Positions 8,283 through 16,437 are shown, counted from the first letter of the stretch. The stretch is 64,000 nucleotides of DNA from Streptomyces brevispora (GCF_007829885.1 NZ_VIWW01000001.1:2914001-2978000), one strand, 5' to 3'. Numbers and translations: made by a program. The notes: generated from the letters alone by a model not told the origin.

Positions 8283-10271
8283 ATGCTGGGTCATGTGTCC
8301 CCACTTCCACAGCAGCCCCAACGCTCCCCGTTCTCCGGCCACATGGTCGTCTGCGGCGACGACGCGCTCGCCCAGCGGCTCGCCGTCGAACTGCGCTACG
8401 TGTACGGGGAGCGGGTCACCCTCGTCCTGCCGCCGGGGCCCGACGCGGGACGGCCGGAACTGCCGCTGACCGGGCGCGGGCGGGCCGCCGCCCTGTTCGG
8501 CCGGATGTCGTCGGCGATGAGCCGCTACGGCGGCAGCGGGATCGGGCCCGGGGGCGGCGACACCAACGCCGGGGTGGAGGCGGTACGCATCCTCCAGGCG
8601 CCGGAACCCTCCGACGAGGCGCTGGAGGAGGCCGGTGTCGACACGGCCGCCGCGCTCGCCCTCGTCTACGACGACGACGAACGCAACATCCGCGCCGCGC
8701 TGACCGCCCGCCGGCTCAACCCCCGTGTCCGGCTGGTGATCCGGCTCTACAACCGCAAGCTCGGCCAGCATCTGGAGACCCTCCTCGACCAGGCGGCCGC
8801 CGTCGCCTCTCCCGGGCTCGACCAGACCGTGCTGGACGCCTCCACCACGGTCCTGTCCGACGCCGACACCGCGGCCCCCGCCCTCGCGGCGACCGCGCTC
8901 GCCGGATCCAGCAAGGTGATCCAGGCGGAGGGCCTGCTCCTGCGGGCCGCCGAACGCACCCCGCCCCGGGACGGCCGGCTCGCCGACCCCGGCCTGTGCA
9001 CACTGGCCCTGCTCTCCTCCACCACCCATGACCCGGCGGGCACCGAGGGCTCCGACAGCAGCGGCGACGAGGGCCCCCGGCTGCTGCCCGACCAGGCCGA
9101 GGTGGCCGCGGCGACCGGGCGCGGAACGATCGTCCTGGAGGCCGTCAGCCAGAGCGGTCCGGCCTCCCCGACGCCCCGGATGGGCGGCCGGGGCGCACCG
9201 CTGAGCCAGATCTTCTCCCGCCGGCTGCGCTGGTCCGCGCTGGGCGTCGGCACCGCCGTCGTCGGGCTCGCGGTGGCGTCCACGTTCACCACCGGGGACA
9301 ACGCGCCGCACGCCGCCTATCTGACCCTGCTCGACCTGTTCGCGATGGGCGACCCGGCCATCGGCGACCACACCGCCCGCCAGGTCATCCAACTCCTGTC
9401 CGGTGTGGCCGGGTTGCTGCTCCTGCCGCTGCTCGTCGCCGGGGTGCTGGAGGCCTTCGGCTCGCTGCGTACCGTCTCCTCGCTGCGCCGGCCGCCGCGC
9501 GGACTGTCCGGACACGTGGTGCTGCTGGGCCTCGGCAAGATCGGCACCCGCGTCCTGGTCCAGCTGCGCGAACTCGGCATCCCCGTGGTGTGCGTGGAGG
9601 ACGACCCGGACGCGCGCGGCATCTCGGTGGCCCGGCGGCTGCGGGTGCCGGTGGTCATCGGGGACGTCACCCAGGAGGGCGTACTGGAGGCCGCGAAGAT
9701 CCAGCGCTCCCGCGCCCTGCTCGCCCTGACCAGCATCGACACCACGAACCTGGAGGCCGCACTGTACGCCCGCTCGGTCAAACCGGATCTGCGGGTGACG
9801 CTGCGCCTGTTCGACGACGAGTTCGCCACCGCCGTCTACCGCACCCTGCGCACCGCACACCCGCAGGCCCTGACCCGCTCCCGCTCGGTCTCCCACCTGG
9901 CCGCGCCCTCGTTCGCGGTCGCCATGATGGGCCGGCAGATCCTGGGCGCGGTGCCGGTCGAGCGGAAGGTGATGCTGTTCGCCGTGATCGAGGTGGCCGG
10001 GCGTCCGCAGCTGGAGGGCCGGACGGTGGAGCAGGCGTTCCGGTCCGGTGCCTGGCGGGTCCTCGCCCTGGACGTCGCCCCGCCCGCGGGCCCCCGCCCG
10101 GACCCGGGCGCGCCGGGAGCGGGCCCCGCCGCCGAGAACCACCCCGGCGGCCTCGTGTGGAACCTGCACCCCGGCTACGTGCTCCAGCCCACCGACCGGG
10201 TGGTCATCGCCGCCACCCGGCGCGGCCTGGCCGAACTCCTGCGCAGACGGGACTCGTTGACGCGTCGCTGA
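8283..10271 (+). CDS. Two-RCK (TrkA-N) channel-like membrane protein
   Basis: 662 residues. An N-terminal Rossmann/RCK domain (HMVVCGDD at about residue 20) is followed by two hydrophobic segments (about 317-338 and 363-385), then a second TrkA-N domain with a clear nucleotide-binding motif GLGKIG (about 417) and acidic beta-2 end CVEDD. This order (RCK, two TMs, RCK) resembles GsuK/CASTOR-type ion channels. The loop between the TMs reads LFAMGDP and not the K+ filter TVGYGD. The ATG at 8283 follows GGAGCAGGG and lies 29 nt after the ATPase stop, so the two are probably cotranscribed. The gene converges on trpS with only 3 nt between stops. An ion-conducting role is inferred. Confidence 0.8.
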   Translation: MLGHVSPLPQQPQRSPFSGHMVVCGDDALAQRLAVELRYVYGERVTLVLPPGPDAGRPELPLTGRGRAAALFGRMSSAMSRYGGSGIGPGGGDTNAGVEAVRILQAPEPSDEALEEAGVDTAAALALVYDDDERNIRAALTARRLNPRVRLVIRLYNRKLGQHLETLLDQAAAVASPGLDQTVLDASTTVLSDADTAAPALAATALAGSSKVIQAEGLLLRAAERTPPRDGRLADPGLCTLALLSSTTHDPAGTEGSDSSGDEGPRLLPDQAEVAAATGRGTIVLEAVSQSGPASPTPRMGGRGAPLSQIFSRRLRWSALGVGTAVVGLAVASTFTTGDNAPHAAYLTLLDLFAMGDPAIGDHTARQVIQLLSGVAGLLLLPLLVAGVLEAFGSLRTVSSLRRPPRGLSGHVVLLGLGKIGTRVLVQLRELGIPVVCVEDDPDARGISVARRLRVPVVIGDVTQEGVLEAAKIQRSRALLALTSIDTTNLEAALYARSVKPDLRVTLRLFDDEFATAVYRTLRTAHPQALTRSRSVSHLAAPSFAVAMMGRQILGAVPVERKVMLFAVIEVAGRPQLEGRTVEQAFRSGAWRVLALDVAPPAGPRPDPGAPGAGPAAENHPGGLVWNLHPGYVLQPTDRVVIAATRRGLAELLRRRDSLTRR

Positions 10272-10274
10272 CCT

Positions 10275-11333
10275 TCAGGACGCGAGGCCCTGCCCCAGAC
10301 CCCCCATCGCCTCACGCACGTCCCTCAGCGTCGCGTCGGCGATGGCGTTGGCGCGCTCGTTCCCGGCCCGCAGCACGGACCGTACGTACCCCATGTCCCG
10401 GGCGTACTCGGCCCGTCGGGCCCGCATCGGTGCCATCCGGGTGTTGACCGCGTCGGTCACGGTCCGCTTCAGGGCCGCCGCGCCCCCGCCGCCGATCTCC
10501 TCGGCCACGTCGTGCGGATCGCGGCCGAGACAGAGCGCGGCCAGCAGCAGGAGACCGGACACCCCGGGCCGCCCCTCGGGGTCGTACGTGATGTGCCGTT
10601 CCCCGTCCGTGCGCGCGCCCTTGACCAGGCGCGCCGTCTCGTCCGCGTCGGCGCCCAGCGCGATGGAGTTGGCGCGGCTCTTGCTCATCTTGGTCCCGTC
10701 GGTGCCGAGCAGCTGCGGCGCGACGGAGAGCAGCGCCTCGGGTTCCGGGAAGACCTGTCCGTAGCGCTCGTTGAAGCGCCGGGCGACGGTCCGGGTCACT
10801 TCGAGGTGGGGCAGCTGGTCCTGGCCGACCGGCACCAGATTGCCCTTGCAGAACAGGATGTCGGCGGCCTGATGGACCGGGTAGGTGAACATCAGGCCGC
10901 TGACGGAGGCCTGCCGGGAGTGCGCGATCTCGTCCTTGACCGTGGGGTTGCGGCCCAGCTCGGCGACGGAGACCAGGCTCAGGAACGGCAGCAGCAGCTG
11001 GTTGAGCGCGGGCACGGCGCTGTGGTTGAAGATCACCGAGCGTTCCGGGTCGATGCCGACGGCCAGGTAGTCCAGCAGCAGCCCCTCCATCGTCGCGTCG
11101 AGCCGCTCGGCGACGTCCCGGTCGGTCAGCACCTGGTAGTCGGCGATGATCACGAACACCTCCGCCCCGAGGTCCTGGAGCCGCACCCGGTTGTGGAGCG
11201 TGCCGAAGTAGTGCCCGAGGTGGAGTGCGCCGGTGGGCCGGTCACCGGACAGGACCCGGAAGCGGGCGGGGTCCCGGTGGATCCGCTCGTCGAGCGTGGC
11301 GGCGGTGCCGGTGTCGGTGCGGGTCATGGTCAT
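10275..11333 (-). CDS. trpS: Tryptophanyl-tRNA synthetase, auxiliary type
   Basis: Class I synthetase that charges tRNA-Trp. The signature TGALHLGHYFG (HIGH motif, about residue 33) and KMSKS (about 204) are present, and 352 residues is a normal length. The ATG at 11333 has GGAGAG 7 nt upstream. The 176-nt leader carries an attenuator with a Trp-codon leader peptide, so expression should rise when charged tRNA-Trp is scarce. From the literature I recall that S. coelicolor has a second, indolmycin-resistant TrpRS controlled this way (work of Vecchione and Sello). The attenuator suggests this is that auxiliary enzyme and not the housekeeping copy. Resistance cannot be read from the sequence. 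Confidence 0.93.
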   Translation of the reverse strand: MTMTRTDTGTAATLDERIHRDPARFRVLSGDRPTGALHLGHYFGTLHNRVRLQDLGAEVFVIIADYQVLTDRDVAERLDATMEGLLLDYLAVGIDPERSVIFNHSAVPALNQLLLPFLSLVSVAELGRNPTVKDEIAHSRQASVSGLMFTYPVHQAADILFCKGNLVPVGQDQLPHLEVTRTVARRFNERYGQVFPEPEALLSVAPQLLGTDGTKMSKSRANSIALGADADETARLVKGARTDGERHITYDPEGRPGVSGLLLLAALCLGRDPHDVAEEIGGGGAAALKRTVTDAVNTRMAPMRARRAEYARDMGYVRSVLRAGNERANAIADATLRDVREAMGGLGQGLAS

Positions 11334-11410
11334 GAGGGGTCTCTCCTCGCGTCGGTGAGTGCGTGGAGGACGGCCCGCCGGGATCGGAACCCGTACCGCG
11401 GAAGGGCAGA

Positions 11411-11440
11411 GAAAAAGGGCCGTCCATGTCGAACGGCCCT
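11411..11440 (-). terminator. Intrinsic terminator of the trpS attenuator
   Basis: On the minus strand AGGGCCGT pairs with ACGGCCCT around the loop TCGACATGG, and a run of five T follows. A perfect GC-rich stem with a T-run is rare in this genome and marks it as a true factor-independent terminator. It sits about 80 nt upstream of the trpS start. Confidence 0.85.
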
Positions 11441-11467
11441 GGTCCCGCGCAGAAGAGGTGGCCGCTC

Positions 11468-11509
11468 CTAGGAGGAGCGCCACCAGTTCCGGCACGGTAC
11501 GGAGGTCAT
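11468..11509 (-). CDS. trpS leader peptide (13 aa)
   Basis: Thirteen-residue ORF MTSVPCRNWWRSS with adjacent Trp codons at positions 9-10 and a TAG stop. It has no Shine-Dalgarno sequence. A -10 box ends 6 nt before the ATG, so it is probably translated from a leaderless mRNA. Its function is to sense charged tRNA-Trp through ribosome stalling. Confidence 0.85.
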   Translation of the reverse strand: MTSVPCRNWWRSS

Positions 11510-11515
11510 GGCGCG

Positions 11516-11521
11516 AGCTTA
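11516..11521 (-). promoter_or_regulatory. -10 box TAAGCT for leaderless trpS leader transcript
   Basis: TAAGCT fits TANNNT and ends 6 nt before the leader-peptide ATG, placing the transcription start at or next to the A of the ATG. No convincing -35 box is visible. Confidence 0.5.
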
Positions 11522-11628
11522 GCCGAGGAGCGGGAGACGGGCGCGTTCTGACGCCGCTACGCGGTGGCTCGGACGCTCGCCTCCTGGCGCTCGCTTCCTG
11601 GCGCTCACCTCTTGCGCCTCTTGGCGGC

Positions 11629-11826
11629 TCACTTCTTGGCGTGCTCGCCCACGTAGAAGAGGATCCAGACGAAGCCCGCGAACAGGTGCGTGGCGAAGAT
11701 GTAGATGAAGACGCGCAGGGCCACGCCGCGTTCCTTCCACGCCTCGCTGCCGCCGCCGACGTACTCGCGGTCGGACCCGCTCCCGGGGCGAGGCGCGTCC
11801 GTGTTCCCCGGTCCGGTCCCGCTCAT
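11629..11826 (-). CDS. Small membrane protein, DUF6126-like
   Basis: 65 residues: a polar N-terminal half, then one hydrophobic helix (about 38-60) and a short basic tail ending HAKK. It resembles the Streptomyces DUF6126 family of unknown function. The ATG at 11826 has GGAGGCGG 5 nt upstream. A longer reading frame runs further upstream, but its N-terminal extension is low-complexity Arg/Pro and looks like non-coding GC-rich sequence. It lies between the trpS leader and a divergent oxidoreductase gene. Confidence 0.65.
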   Translation of the reverse strand: MSGTGPGNTDAPRPGSGSDREYVGGGSEAWKERGVALRVFIYIFATHLFAGFVWILFYVGEHAKK

Positions 11827-12154
11827 GTCCGCCTCCGTCAGCCCGGGGCCCGGGCGGCCTCCGCACCCGTTCAGCGTACGCAGCACCGAAATCTCGGCCG
11901 GGGACACCGCTTGCGCTGTCCGGGTCCAGCGCATCCCGGAGCGACCCGGTGACCACGTCGAGGAAGGCCGTGAGGCCCTTCCGCCCGCGCGCGTCGACCC
12001 ACGGGTCGAGGGCATCCTGAAGGCCGACCGTCGCAACCCGTGCCACCGGTTTCGGCCTTCCGGTTTCACGCCGCGCCGGTCCAGCACCTCGCCAGGGTCA
12101 TCGCTTGTGGAGGCCGGTCGCGGACGGGCCGGATCTCGCCGGAGAGGAATTCGC
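11827..12154. other. 328-nt intergenic region, no recognised gene
   Basis: Divergent spacer between the small membrane protein and the saccharopine-dehydrogenase-like gene. A minus-strand frame (about 11870-12046) gives a plausible but unrecognised peptide beginning MARVATVGLQDALDPWVD. It could be the worn 5' end of a lost gene. No hairpin or good promoter was seen. Confidence 0.4.
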
Positions 12155-13240
12155 ATGACACAGCACGCACGCACCGGTGAGGTGTGGATCCTGGGAGCGA
12201 CGGGCCGCATCGGCCGTGCCGTCGCCCAGCGCCTCGTGGCGCGGGGGCTCACACCCGTGCTGGTCGGGCGCGACGGCGAGCGCCTGCGCCGGGCCGGGGC
12301 GCGCCTGGGCCGGGGCGACGAGGTGAAGGTCGTGATCGCCGGCACGGCGGAGAGCATCGCCGGACACGTCACGCGGCAGCGCCCGGCCGTGGTCGTCAAC
12401 ACGATCGGCGCGTACGCGGAGACGGCCGTGCCCATCGCTCGCGCCTGCATGCCCGGAGGACACTACGTGGACCTGGCCGCCGACCTGACCGCCGTCTCCC
12501 GGCTGCTCGACCTCCACCAGGACGCGATCGCGGCCGGCAGCACCCTCGTGACCGGCGCCGGATTCGGCGTCCTGGCGACGGAGGCCGTGGTGGCGAAGCT
12601 GTGCGAGGACCGCCCACCCCCCAGCCGGGTGCGTGTCGACGCCCTGGCCTCGGTGGCGACCGAGGGCGGAGTCATGGGCCACGCGGTCGCCGCCACCGTC
12701 GTCGACGTGATCACCACCGGTGTCCGCCGCTACGCCAACGGCCACCCGGCCAGGACACGGATGGGCTCGGACCCGCTGAGTCTCGCCCTCCCCGACGGGC
12801 AGACGGTGAAATCCGCAGGCGTTCCGTCGGGCGAACTGCTCGCCGCGCAGCGGGCGAGCAGGGCCCCGTCCGTGACCGTCACCTCCGCCCTGGTCCCGAC
12901 CGCTCCGGCCGCACGAGCGGCACTGCCCCTCCTGGGAGTGCTGCTGTCCGTCCCGGCCCTCCGGCGCATCGCCGTCCGCCGGATGGCCCGCACCCCGCTC
13001 AGGACCGCCCCCCGGCCCCGGCTGCACTCCTGGGGACACGCGGTCGTCACCTGGCCCGACGGCACCACCCACGAGGGCTGGCTGCGCGCGGACGACGGCA
13101 TGGACTACACCGCCGACGTCGCCGCCGAAGCCACCGCCCGGCTCGCCCGCGGCGAAGGCAGACCCGGCGCCTACACACCGGCGGCCGCCTTCGGCCCCGA
13201 CCTCGCCACCGCGGCCGGAGGCACCTTCATCCTCGGCTGA
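12155..13240 (+). CDS. Saccharopine dehydrogenase-like NAD(P)-binding protein
   Basis: 361 residues. An N-terminal Rossmann fold with GATGRIG at residues 12-18 fits the saccharopine dehydrogenase/trans-acting enoyl reductase superfamily, followed by the usual catalytic-domain pattern (HYVDLAAD, then TLVTGAGFG). Likely an NAD(P)-dependent oxidoreductase; the substrate is unknown. The ATG at 12155 is preceded by GGAGAGGA at 12141, which fixes the start over upstream in-frame codons. It stands alone between divergent and downstream promoters. Confidence 0.8.
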   Translation: MTQHARTGEVWILGATGRIGRAVAQRLVARGLTPVLVGRDGERLRRAGARLGRGDEVKVVIAGTAESIAGHVTRQRPAVVVNTIGAYAETAVPIARACMPGGHYVDLAADLTAVSRLLDLHQDAIAAGSTLVTGAGFGVLATEAVVAKLCEDRPPPSRVRVDALASVATEGGVMGHAVAATVVDVITTGVRRYANGHPARTRMGSDPLSLALPDGQTVKSAGVPSGELLAAQRASRAPSVTVTSALVPTAPAARAALPLLGVLLSVPALRRIAVRRMARTPLRTAPRPRLHSWGHAVVTWPDGTTHEGWLRADDGMDYTADVAAEATARLARGEGRPGAYTPAAAFGPDLATAAGGTFILG

Positions 13241-13357
13241 GAACGGAGCCCGCACGGACGGACACCCGCGCGGACGGACCCCAGCCGGACGGACGCCCGC
13301 GCGAACGGACACCCGCCGGACGGACCCCGCGGAATAGGGAGAAGGGGCGCCCCGTTG

Positions 13358-13388
13358 TAGGATGTGACCAGATAGTTCAACGTTCAAC
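13358..13388 (+). promoter_or_regulatory. Promoter/operator region of the luciferase-reductase pair
   Basis: A -10-like TAGGAT (13358-13363) is followed 11 nt later by a perfect tandem heptamer, GTTCAAC GTTCAAC (13375-13388). The same 14-bp pattern with two changes sits inside the pirin promoter at 30253-30266. The repeat is a good candidate operator. Which -10 is used is uncertain. Confidence 0.5.
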
Positions 13389-13407
13389 CACATTGGAGGC
13401 GGGTGCC

Positions 13408-14526
13408 ATGCAGTTCGGGATCTTCACCGTCGGGGACGTCACCACCGACCCGACGACCGGCCGGACACCGAGCGAGCACGAGCGGATCAAGGCCACCGTC
13501 GCCATCGCGCGGAAGGCCGAGGAGGTCGGCCTCGACGTCTTCGCGACCGGCGAGCACCACAACCCGCCGTTCGTCCCGTCCTCCCCGACCACCACGCTCG
13601 GCTACATCGCCGCCCGCACCGAACGCATCATCCTGTCCACCTCGACCACCCTGATCACCACCAACGACCCGGTAAAGATCGCCGAGGACTACGCCACGCT
13701 CCAGCACCTCGCCGACGGCCGCGTCGACCTGATGATGGGCCGCGGCAACACCGGACCGGTCTACCCCTGGTTCGGCAAGGACATCCGCCAGGGCATGCCG
13801 CTCGCCGTCGAGAACTACGCCCTGCTGCACAAGCTGTGGCGCGAGGACGTCGTCGACTGGGAGGGGACGTTCCGCAGCCCGCTCCAGTCCTTCACCGCGA
13901 CCCCGCGCCCGCTGGACGGCGTCCCGCCGTTCGTCTGGCACGGCTCCATCCGCTCCCCGGAGATCGCCGAGCAGGCCGCGTACTACGGCGACGGCTTCTT
14001 CCACAACAACATCTTCTGGCCCATCGAGCACACGAAGAAGATGGTGCGCCTCTACCGGCAGCGGTACGCGCACTACGGACACGGCACCGCCGAGCAGGCC
14101 ATCGTCGGCCTGGGCGGCCAGGTGTTCATGGCCAAGAACTCGCAGGACGCGGTACGGGAGTTCCGCCCGTACTTCGACAACGCACCGGTCTACGGGCACG
14201 GCCCCTCGATGGAGGAGTTCACCCGGCAGACCCCGCTGACCGTGGGCTCCCCGCAGGAGGTCATCGAGCGGACGCTGTCCTTCCGGGACGCCGTCGGCGA
14301 CTACCAGCGCCAGCTGTTCCTGATGGACCACGCGGGGCTGCCGCTGAAGACGGTCCTGGAGCAGCTCGACATCCTCGGCGAGGAGGTCGTACCGGTGCTG
14401 CGCAAGGAGTTCGCCGCCCTGCGCCCGGCCGGGGTGCCCGACTCCGCGCCCCTGCACCCGGCCGTCGCCACGGCCAACGCCACCGCAGCCGCACCCGCCA
14501 CCGCCCCCGTCACGAAGGAGAGCTGA
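13408..14526 (+). CDS. Luciferase-like FMN monooxygenase, CE1758 family
   Basis: 372 residues with the bacterial luciferase-like (LLM) TIM-barrel pattern: MQFGIFTVGD start, GEHH at about 46, MMGRGNTGPVYPW at about 111 and a long C-terminal tail rich in Ala/Pro. It belongs with the CE1758-type LLM proteins, which are always encoded beside a dedicated FMN reductase; the next gene, 4 nt downstream, is that reductase. It probably oxidises an unknown substrate using reduced FMN and O2. Start: ATG at 13408 with GGAGG at 13395. The tandem heptamer upstream suggests repressor control. Confidence 0.88.
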   Translation: MQFGIFTVGDVTTDPTTGRTPSEHERIKATVAIARKAEEVGLDVFATGEHHNPPFVPSSPTTTLGYIAARTERIILSTSTTLITTNDPVKIAEDYATLQHLADGRVDLMMGRGNTGPVYPWFGKDIRQGMPLAVENYALLHKLWREDVVDWEGTFRSPLQSFTATPRPLDGVPPFVWHGSIRSPEIAEQAAYYGDGFFHNNIFWPIEHTKKMVRLYRQRYAHYGHGTAEQAIVGLGGQVFMAKNSQDAVREFRPYFDNAPVYGHGPSMEEFTRQTPLTVGSPQEVIERTLSFRDAVGDYQRQLFLMDHAGLPLKTVLEQLDILGEEVVPVLRKEFAALRPAGVPDSAPLHPAVATANATAAAPATAPVTKES

Positions 14527-14530
14527 CACC

Positions 14531-15184
14531 GTGTTCGTCACCGAACCGCTGAGGATCGTCGCCGTCTCGGCGGGGCTGAGCCGCCCCTCGTCGACCAGGA
14601 TGCTGGCCGACCGGCTGGCCGGGGCCACCCGGGACCGGCTGGACGCCGAGCAGGACCGCCCGGTCGAGATCCGGGTGATCGAGCTGCGCGACCTGGCCGT
14701 CGACATCGCCCATCACCTGGTGACCGGATTCCCGTCGGCCGCGCTGGAGGAAGCGCTCGGCGCGGTGACGGAGGCGGACGGGCTGATCGCCGTCAGCCCG
14801 GTCTTCACCGCCTCGTACAGCGGTCTGTTCAAGTCGTTCTTCGACCTCGTCGAGAACACCGCGCTGACCGGGAAGCCCGTCGTCCTCGCGGCGACCGGCG
14901 GCACCGCCCGGCACTCGCTGGTGCTGGAGCACGCGATGCGTCCGCTCTTCGCCTATCTGCGGGCCGTCACGCTGCCGACGTCGGTGTTCGCGGCGTCGGA
15001 GGACTGGGGTTCGTCGGGCGACGAGTACGCCGACGGGCTGCCGGCCCGGATCCGGCGCGCGGGCGGCGAGCTGGCGAACGCGATCACGGGCGGCCGGGCC
15101 GTCTCCGGGGCGTCCAGGGCCCTCGGCCCGGACGACGAGGTGGTCCCGTTCGAACAGCAGTTGGCCGGGCTCCGACAGGCCTGA
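14531..15184 (+). CDS. FMN reductase partner, CE1759 family
   Basis: 217 residues with a flavodoxin-like fold of the NADPH-dependent FMN reductase family: RIVAVSAGLSRPSSTRMLAD at the N terminus is the phosphate-binding loop, and SPVFTASYSGLFKSFFD (about 98-114) the flavin-binding region. It supplies reduced FMN to the adjacent luciferase-like enzyme. The GTG start at 14531 lies 4 nt after the upstream stop, with GAAGGAGA overlapping the end of that gene, so the two are translationally linked. Confidence 0.88.
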   Translation: MFVTEPLRIVAVSAGLSRPSSTRMLADRLAGATRDRLDAEQDRPVEIRVIELRDLAVDIAHHLVTGFPSAALEEALGAVTEADGLIAVSPVFTASYSGLFKSFFDLVENTALTGKPVVLAATGGTARHSLVLEHAMRPLFAYLRAVTLPTSVFAASEDWGSSGDEYADGLPARIRRAGGELANAITGGRAVSGASRALGPDDEVVPFEQQLAGLRQA

Positions 15185-15316
15185 CCGACGCAAGCACTGT
15201 GGTTTCATCCGATTTGATTAGAGTTGGCCAGGAAGGGCGTCGCCGGGAATCCGGAGGGCGCACCAGCGCACGCGCGCAACCGAGCCAAACCGAGCCAAAC
15301 CGAGCTGGAGGCAGAG

Positions 15317-15739
15317 ATGGGCAGGATCGTGGTGGGCGTTGACGGCTCCGAGTCGTCGATCAAGGCACTGCACTGGGCCGTACGCCAGGCGGAGCTGACC
15401 GGTGACACGGTCGAGGCCGTCAACAGCTGGGAGTACCCCGCGACCAGCTGGGCGTCCATGATGCCGGGCTTGCCGGAGGACTTCGACCCGCAGGCACTGG
15501 CCACCGTCTCGCTCACCGAGGCGCTGGAGGAGGCCCTCGGCGCCGCGGGAGCCGCCACGGTCAGTAAGGTCGTGGTGATCGGCAACCCGGCGCAGTCCCT
15601 GCTGGACCGGGCCGCGGGTGCGAATCTGCTGGTCGTGGGCGCGCGCGGATACAGCGGCCTCAAGGCCACCCTGCTCGGCTCGGTCAGCCTCCACGTCACC
15701 CAGCACGCGCCGTGCCCGGTGACGGTGGTGCGGGCCTGA
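15317..15739 (+). CDS. Universal stress protein (UspA domain)
   Basis: 140 residues, a single Usp domain. It starts RIVVGVDGSESS and carries the ATP-binding pattern G-x2-G-x9-G-S (GARGYSGLKATLLGS, about 111-125), so it should bind ATP. The ATG at 15317 has GGAGG 6 nt upstream; an in-frame extension to 15224 lacks a ribosome site. The 5' leader holds 2.5 copies of CGAGCCAAAC (15281-15305) directly before the ribosome site. A -10-like TAGAGT lies at 15219-15224. A strong hairpin follows the stop. Confidence 0.9.
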   Translation: MGRIVVGVDGSESSIKALHWAVRQAELTGDTVEAVNSWEYPATSWASMMPGLPEDFDPQALATVSLTEALEEALGAAGAATVSKVVVIGNPAQSLLDRAAGANLLVVGARGYSGLKATLLGSVSLHVTQHAPCPVTVVRA

Positions 15740-15752
15740 CGCGGACGAGTAC

Positions 15753-15791
15753 GGGGGCGGGCCCGCGCATTCTTCGCGCGGGCCCGCCCCC
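15753..15791. terminator. Perfect 16-bp hairpin after the usp gene
   Basis: GGGGGCGGGCCCGCGC pairs perfectly with its complement around the 7-nt loop ATTCTTC. No T-run follows. It begins 14 nt after the usp stop and is the likely transcript end. Confidence 0.75.
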
Positions 15792-15837
15792 GTCCCGTCA
15801 CAGCGCCACGCCCTCACCGTCCCGTCAAAGCGTCACA

Positions 15838-15869
15838 ACGTCACTACGTCACTACGTCACTACGTCACA
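15838..15869. repeat. Tandem 8-nt repeat, four copies of ACGTCACT
   Basis: Three perfect ACGTCACT units and a fourth ending in A, flanked by further CGTCAC words from 15829 to 15877. It lies between two convergent genes. Confidence 0.9.
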
Positions 15870-15918
15870 GCGTCACGACATCCGCCGCCGCACAGGCCGG
15901 CCGGGACAGCCGGGGTGC

Positions 15919-16317
15919 TCAGTTCTCGTGGGTGTAGAAGACGTAGAACGCGGCCAGCAACATGCCCACCCCGGTCAGCAGGCCCAGCACCGAAGCCGCG
16001 AGCACGCTCTTGCCGGACAGGCTGTACAGGAAGCCGATCGAGCCGCCGAACAGCGCACCGTAGGCCGCTGCCCGCAGCTCGCGCGGCAGCCGCTTCTGCA
16101 TCCGGCCCAGGCCGAAGCAGAGCACCGCGAGGACGGCGCCCGAGATCAGTCCGAGGGCGAGCTGCCCGCCGGTGAGCACACCGCCGTCCCGGACGATGGA
16201 TGTCGCGTACCAGCCGAGGATCACACCGAGCGTGACGGGCAGCGCCCAGCTGAGGGTGGAGTGGTGCCGGGCACGCGCGCGCGTTCCGCGTGCCGTCACC
16301 GAAGCATGTGCGGCCAT
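15919..16317 (-). CDS. Hypothetical four-helix membrane protein
   Basis: 132 residues. A basic N terminus is followed by four hydrophobic segments (about 24-42, 50-68, 80-98 and 106-126) and an acidic end FYTHEN. I do not recognise a family. The ATG at 16317 is preceded by GGAAGGAG at suitable spacing. It is divergent from the next membrane protein gene and convergent with usp across a hairpin and short tandem repeats. Confidence 0.65.
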   Translation of the reverse strand: MAAHASVTARGTRARARHHSTLSWALPVTLGVILGWYATSIVRDGGVLTGGQLALGLISGAVLAVLCFGLGRMQKRLPRELRAAAYGALFGGSIGFLYSLSGKSVLAASVLGLLTGVGMLLAAFYVFYTHEN

Positions 16318-16437
16318 GGCGGGAAGCTCCTTCCGTCGCCCCCTCTTCCCTCCAGAGCACACCTGGTCGCGCCGCCCGGCAACTCGAATGGCTCACGGCC
16401 CGGAGCGCTCCCGGCCCATCCGGTATTCCCTGGTGAG

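Larger units (their letters stand above)
11334..11509 (-). promoter_or_regulatory. Ribosome-mediated transcription attenuator of trpS
   Basis: The trpS leader contains a 13-codon peptide with tandem Trp codons at the base of a hairpin. The arms GTGGCGCTCCT and AGGAGCGGCCAC pair, with the Trp codons at the 5' edge. Further down lies an intrinsic terminator (11411-11440). This is the classic layout in which ribosome stalling at Trp codons frees an antiterminator. A T-box is not needed to explain it. Confidence 0.85.

Noticed and set aside
11334..11509. T-box riboswitch for trpS
   Set aside because: The tandem Trp-codon leader peptide and terminator explain the leader. I saw no T-box sequence or specifier loop layout.
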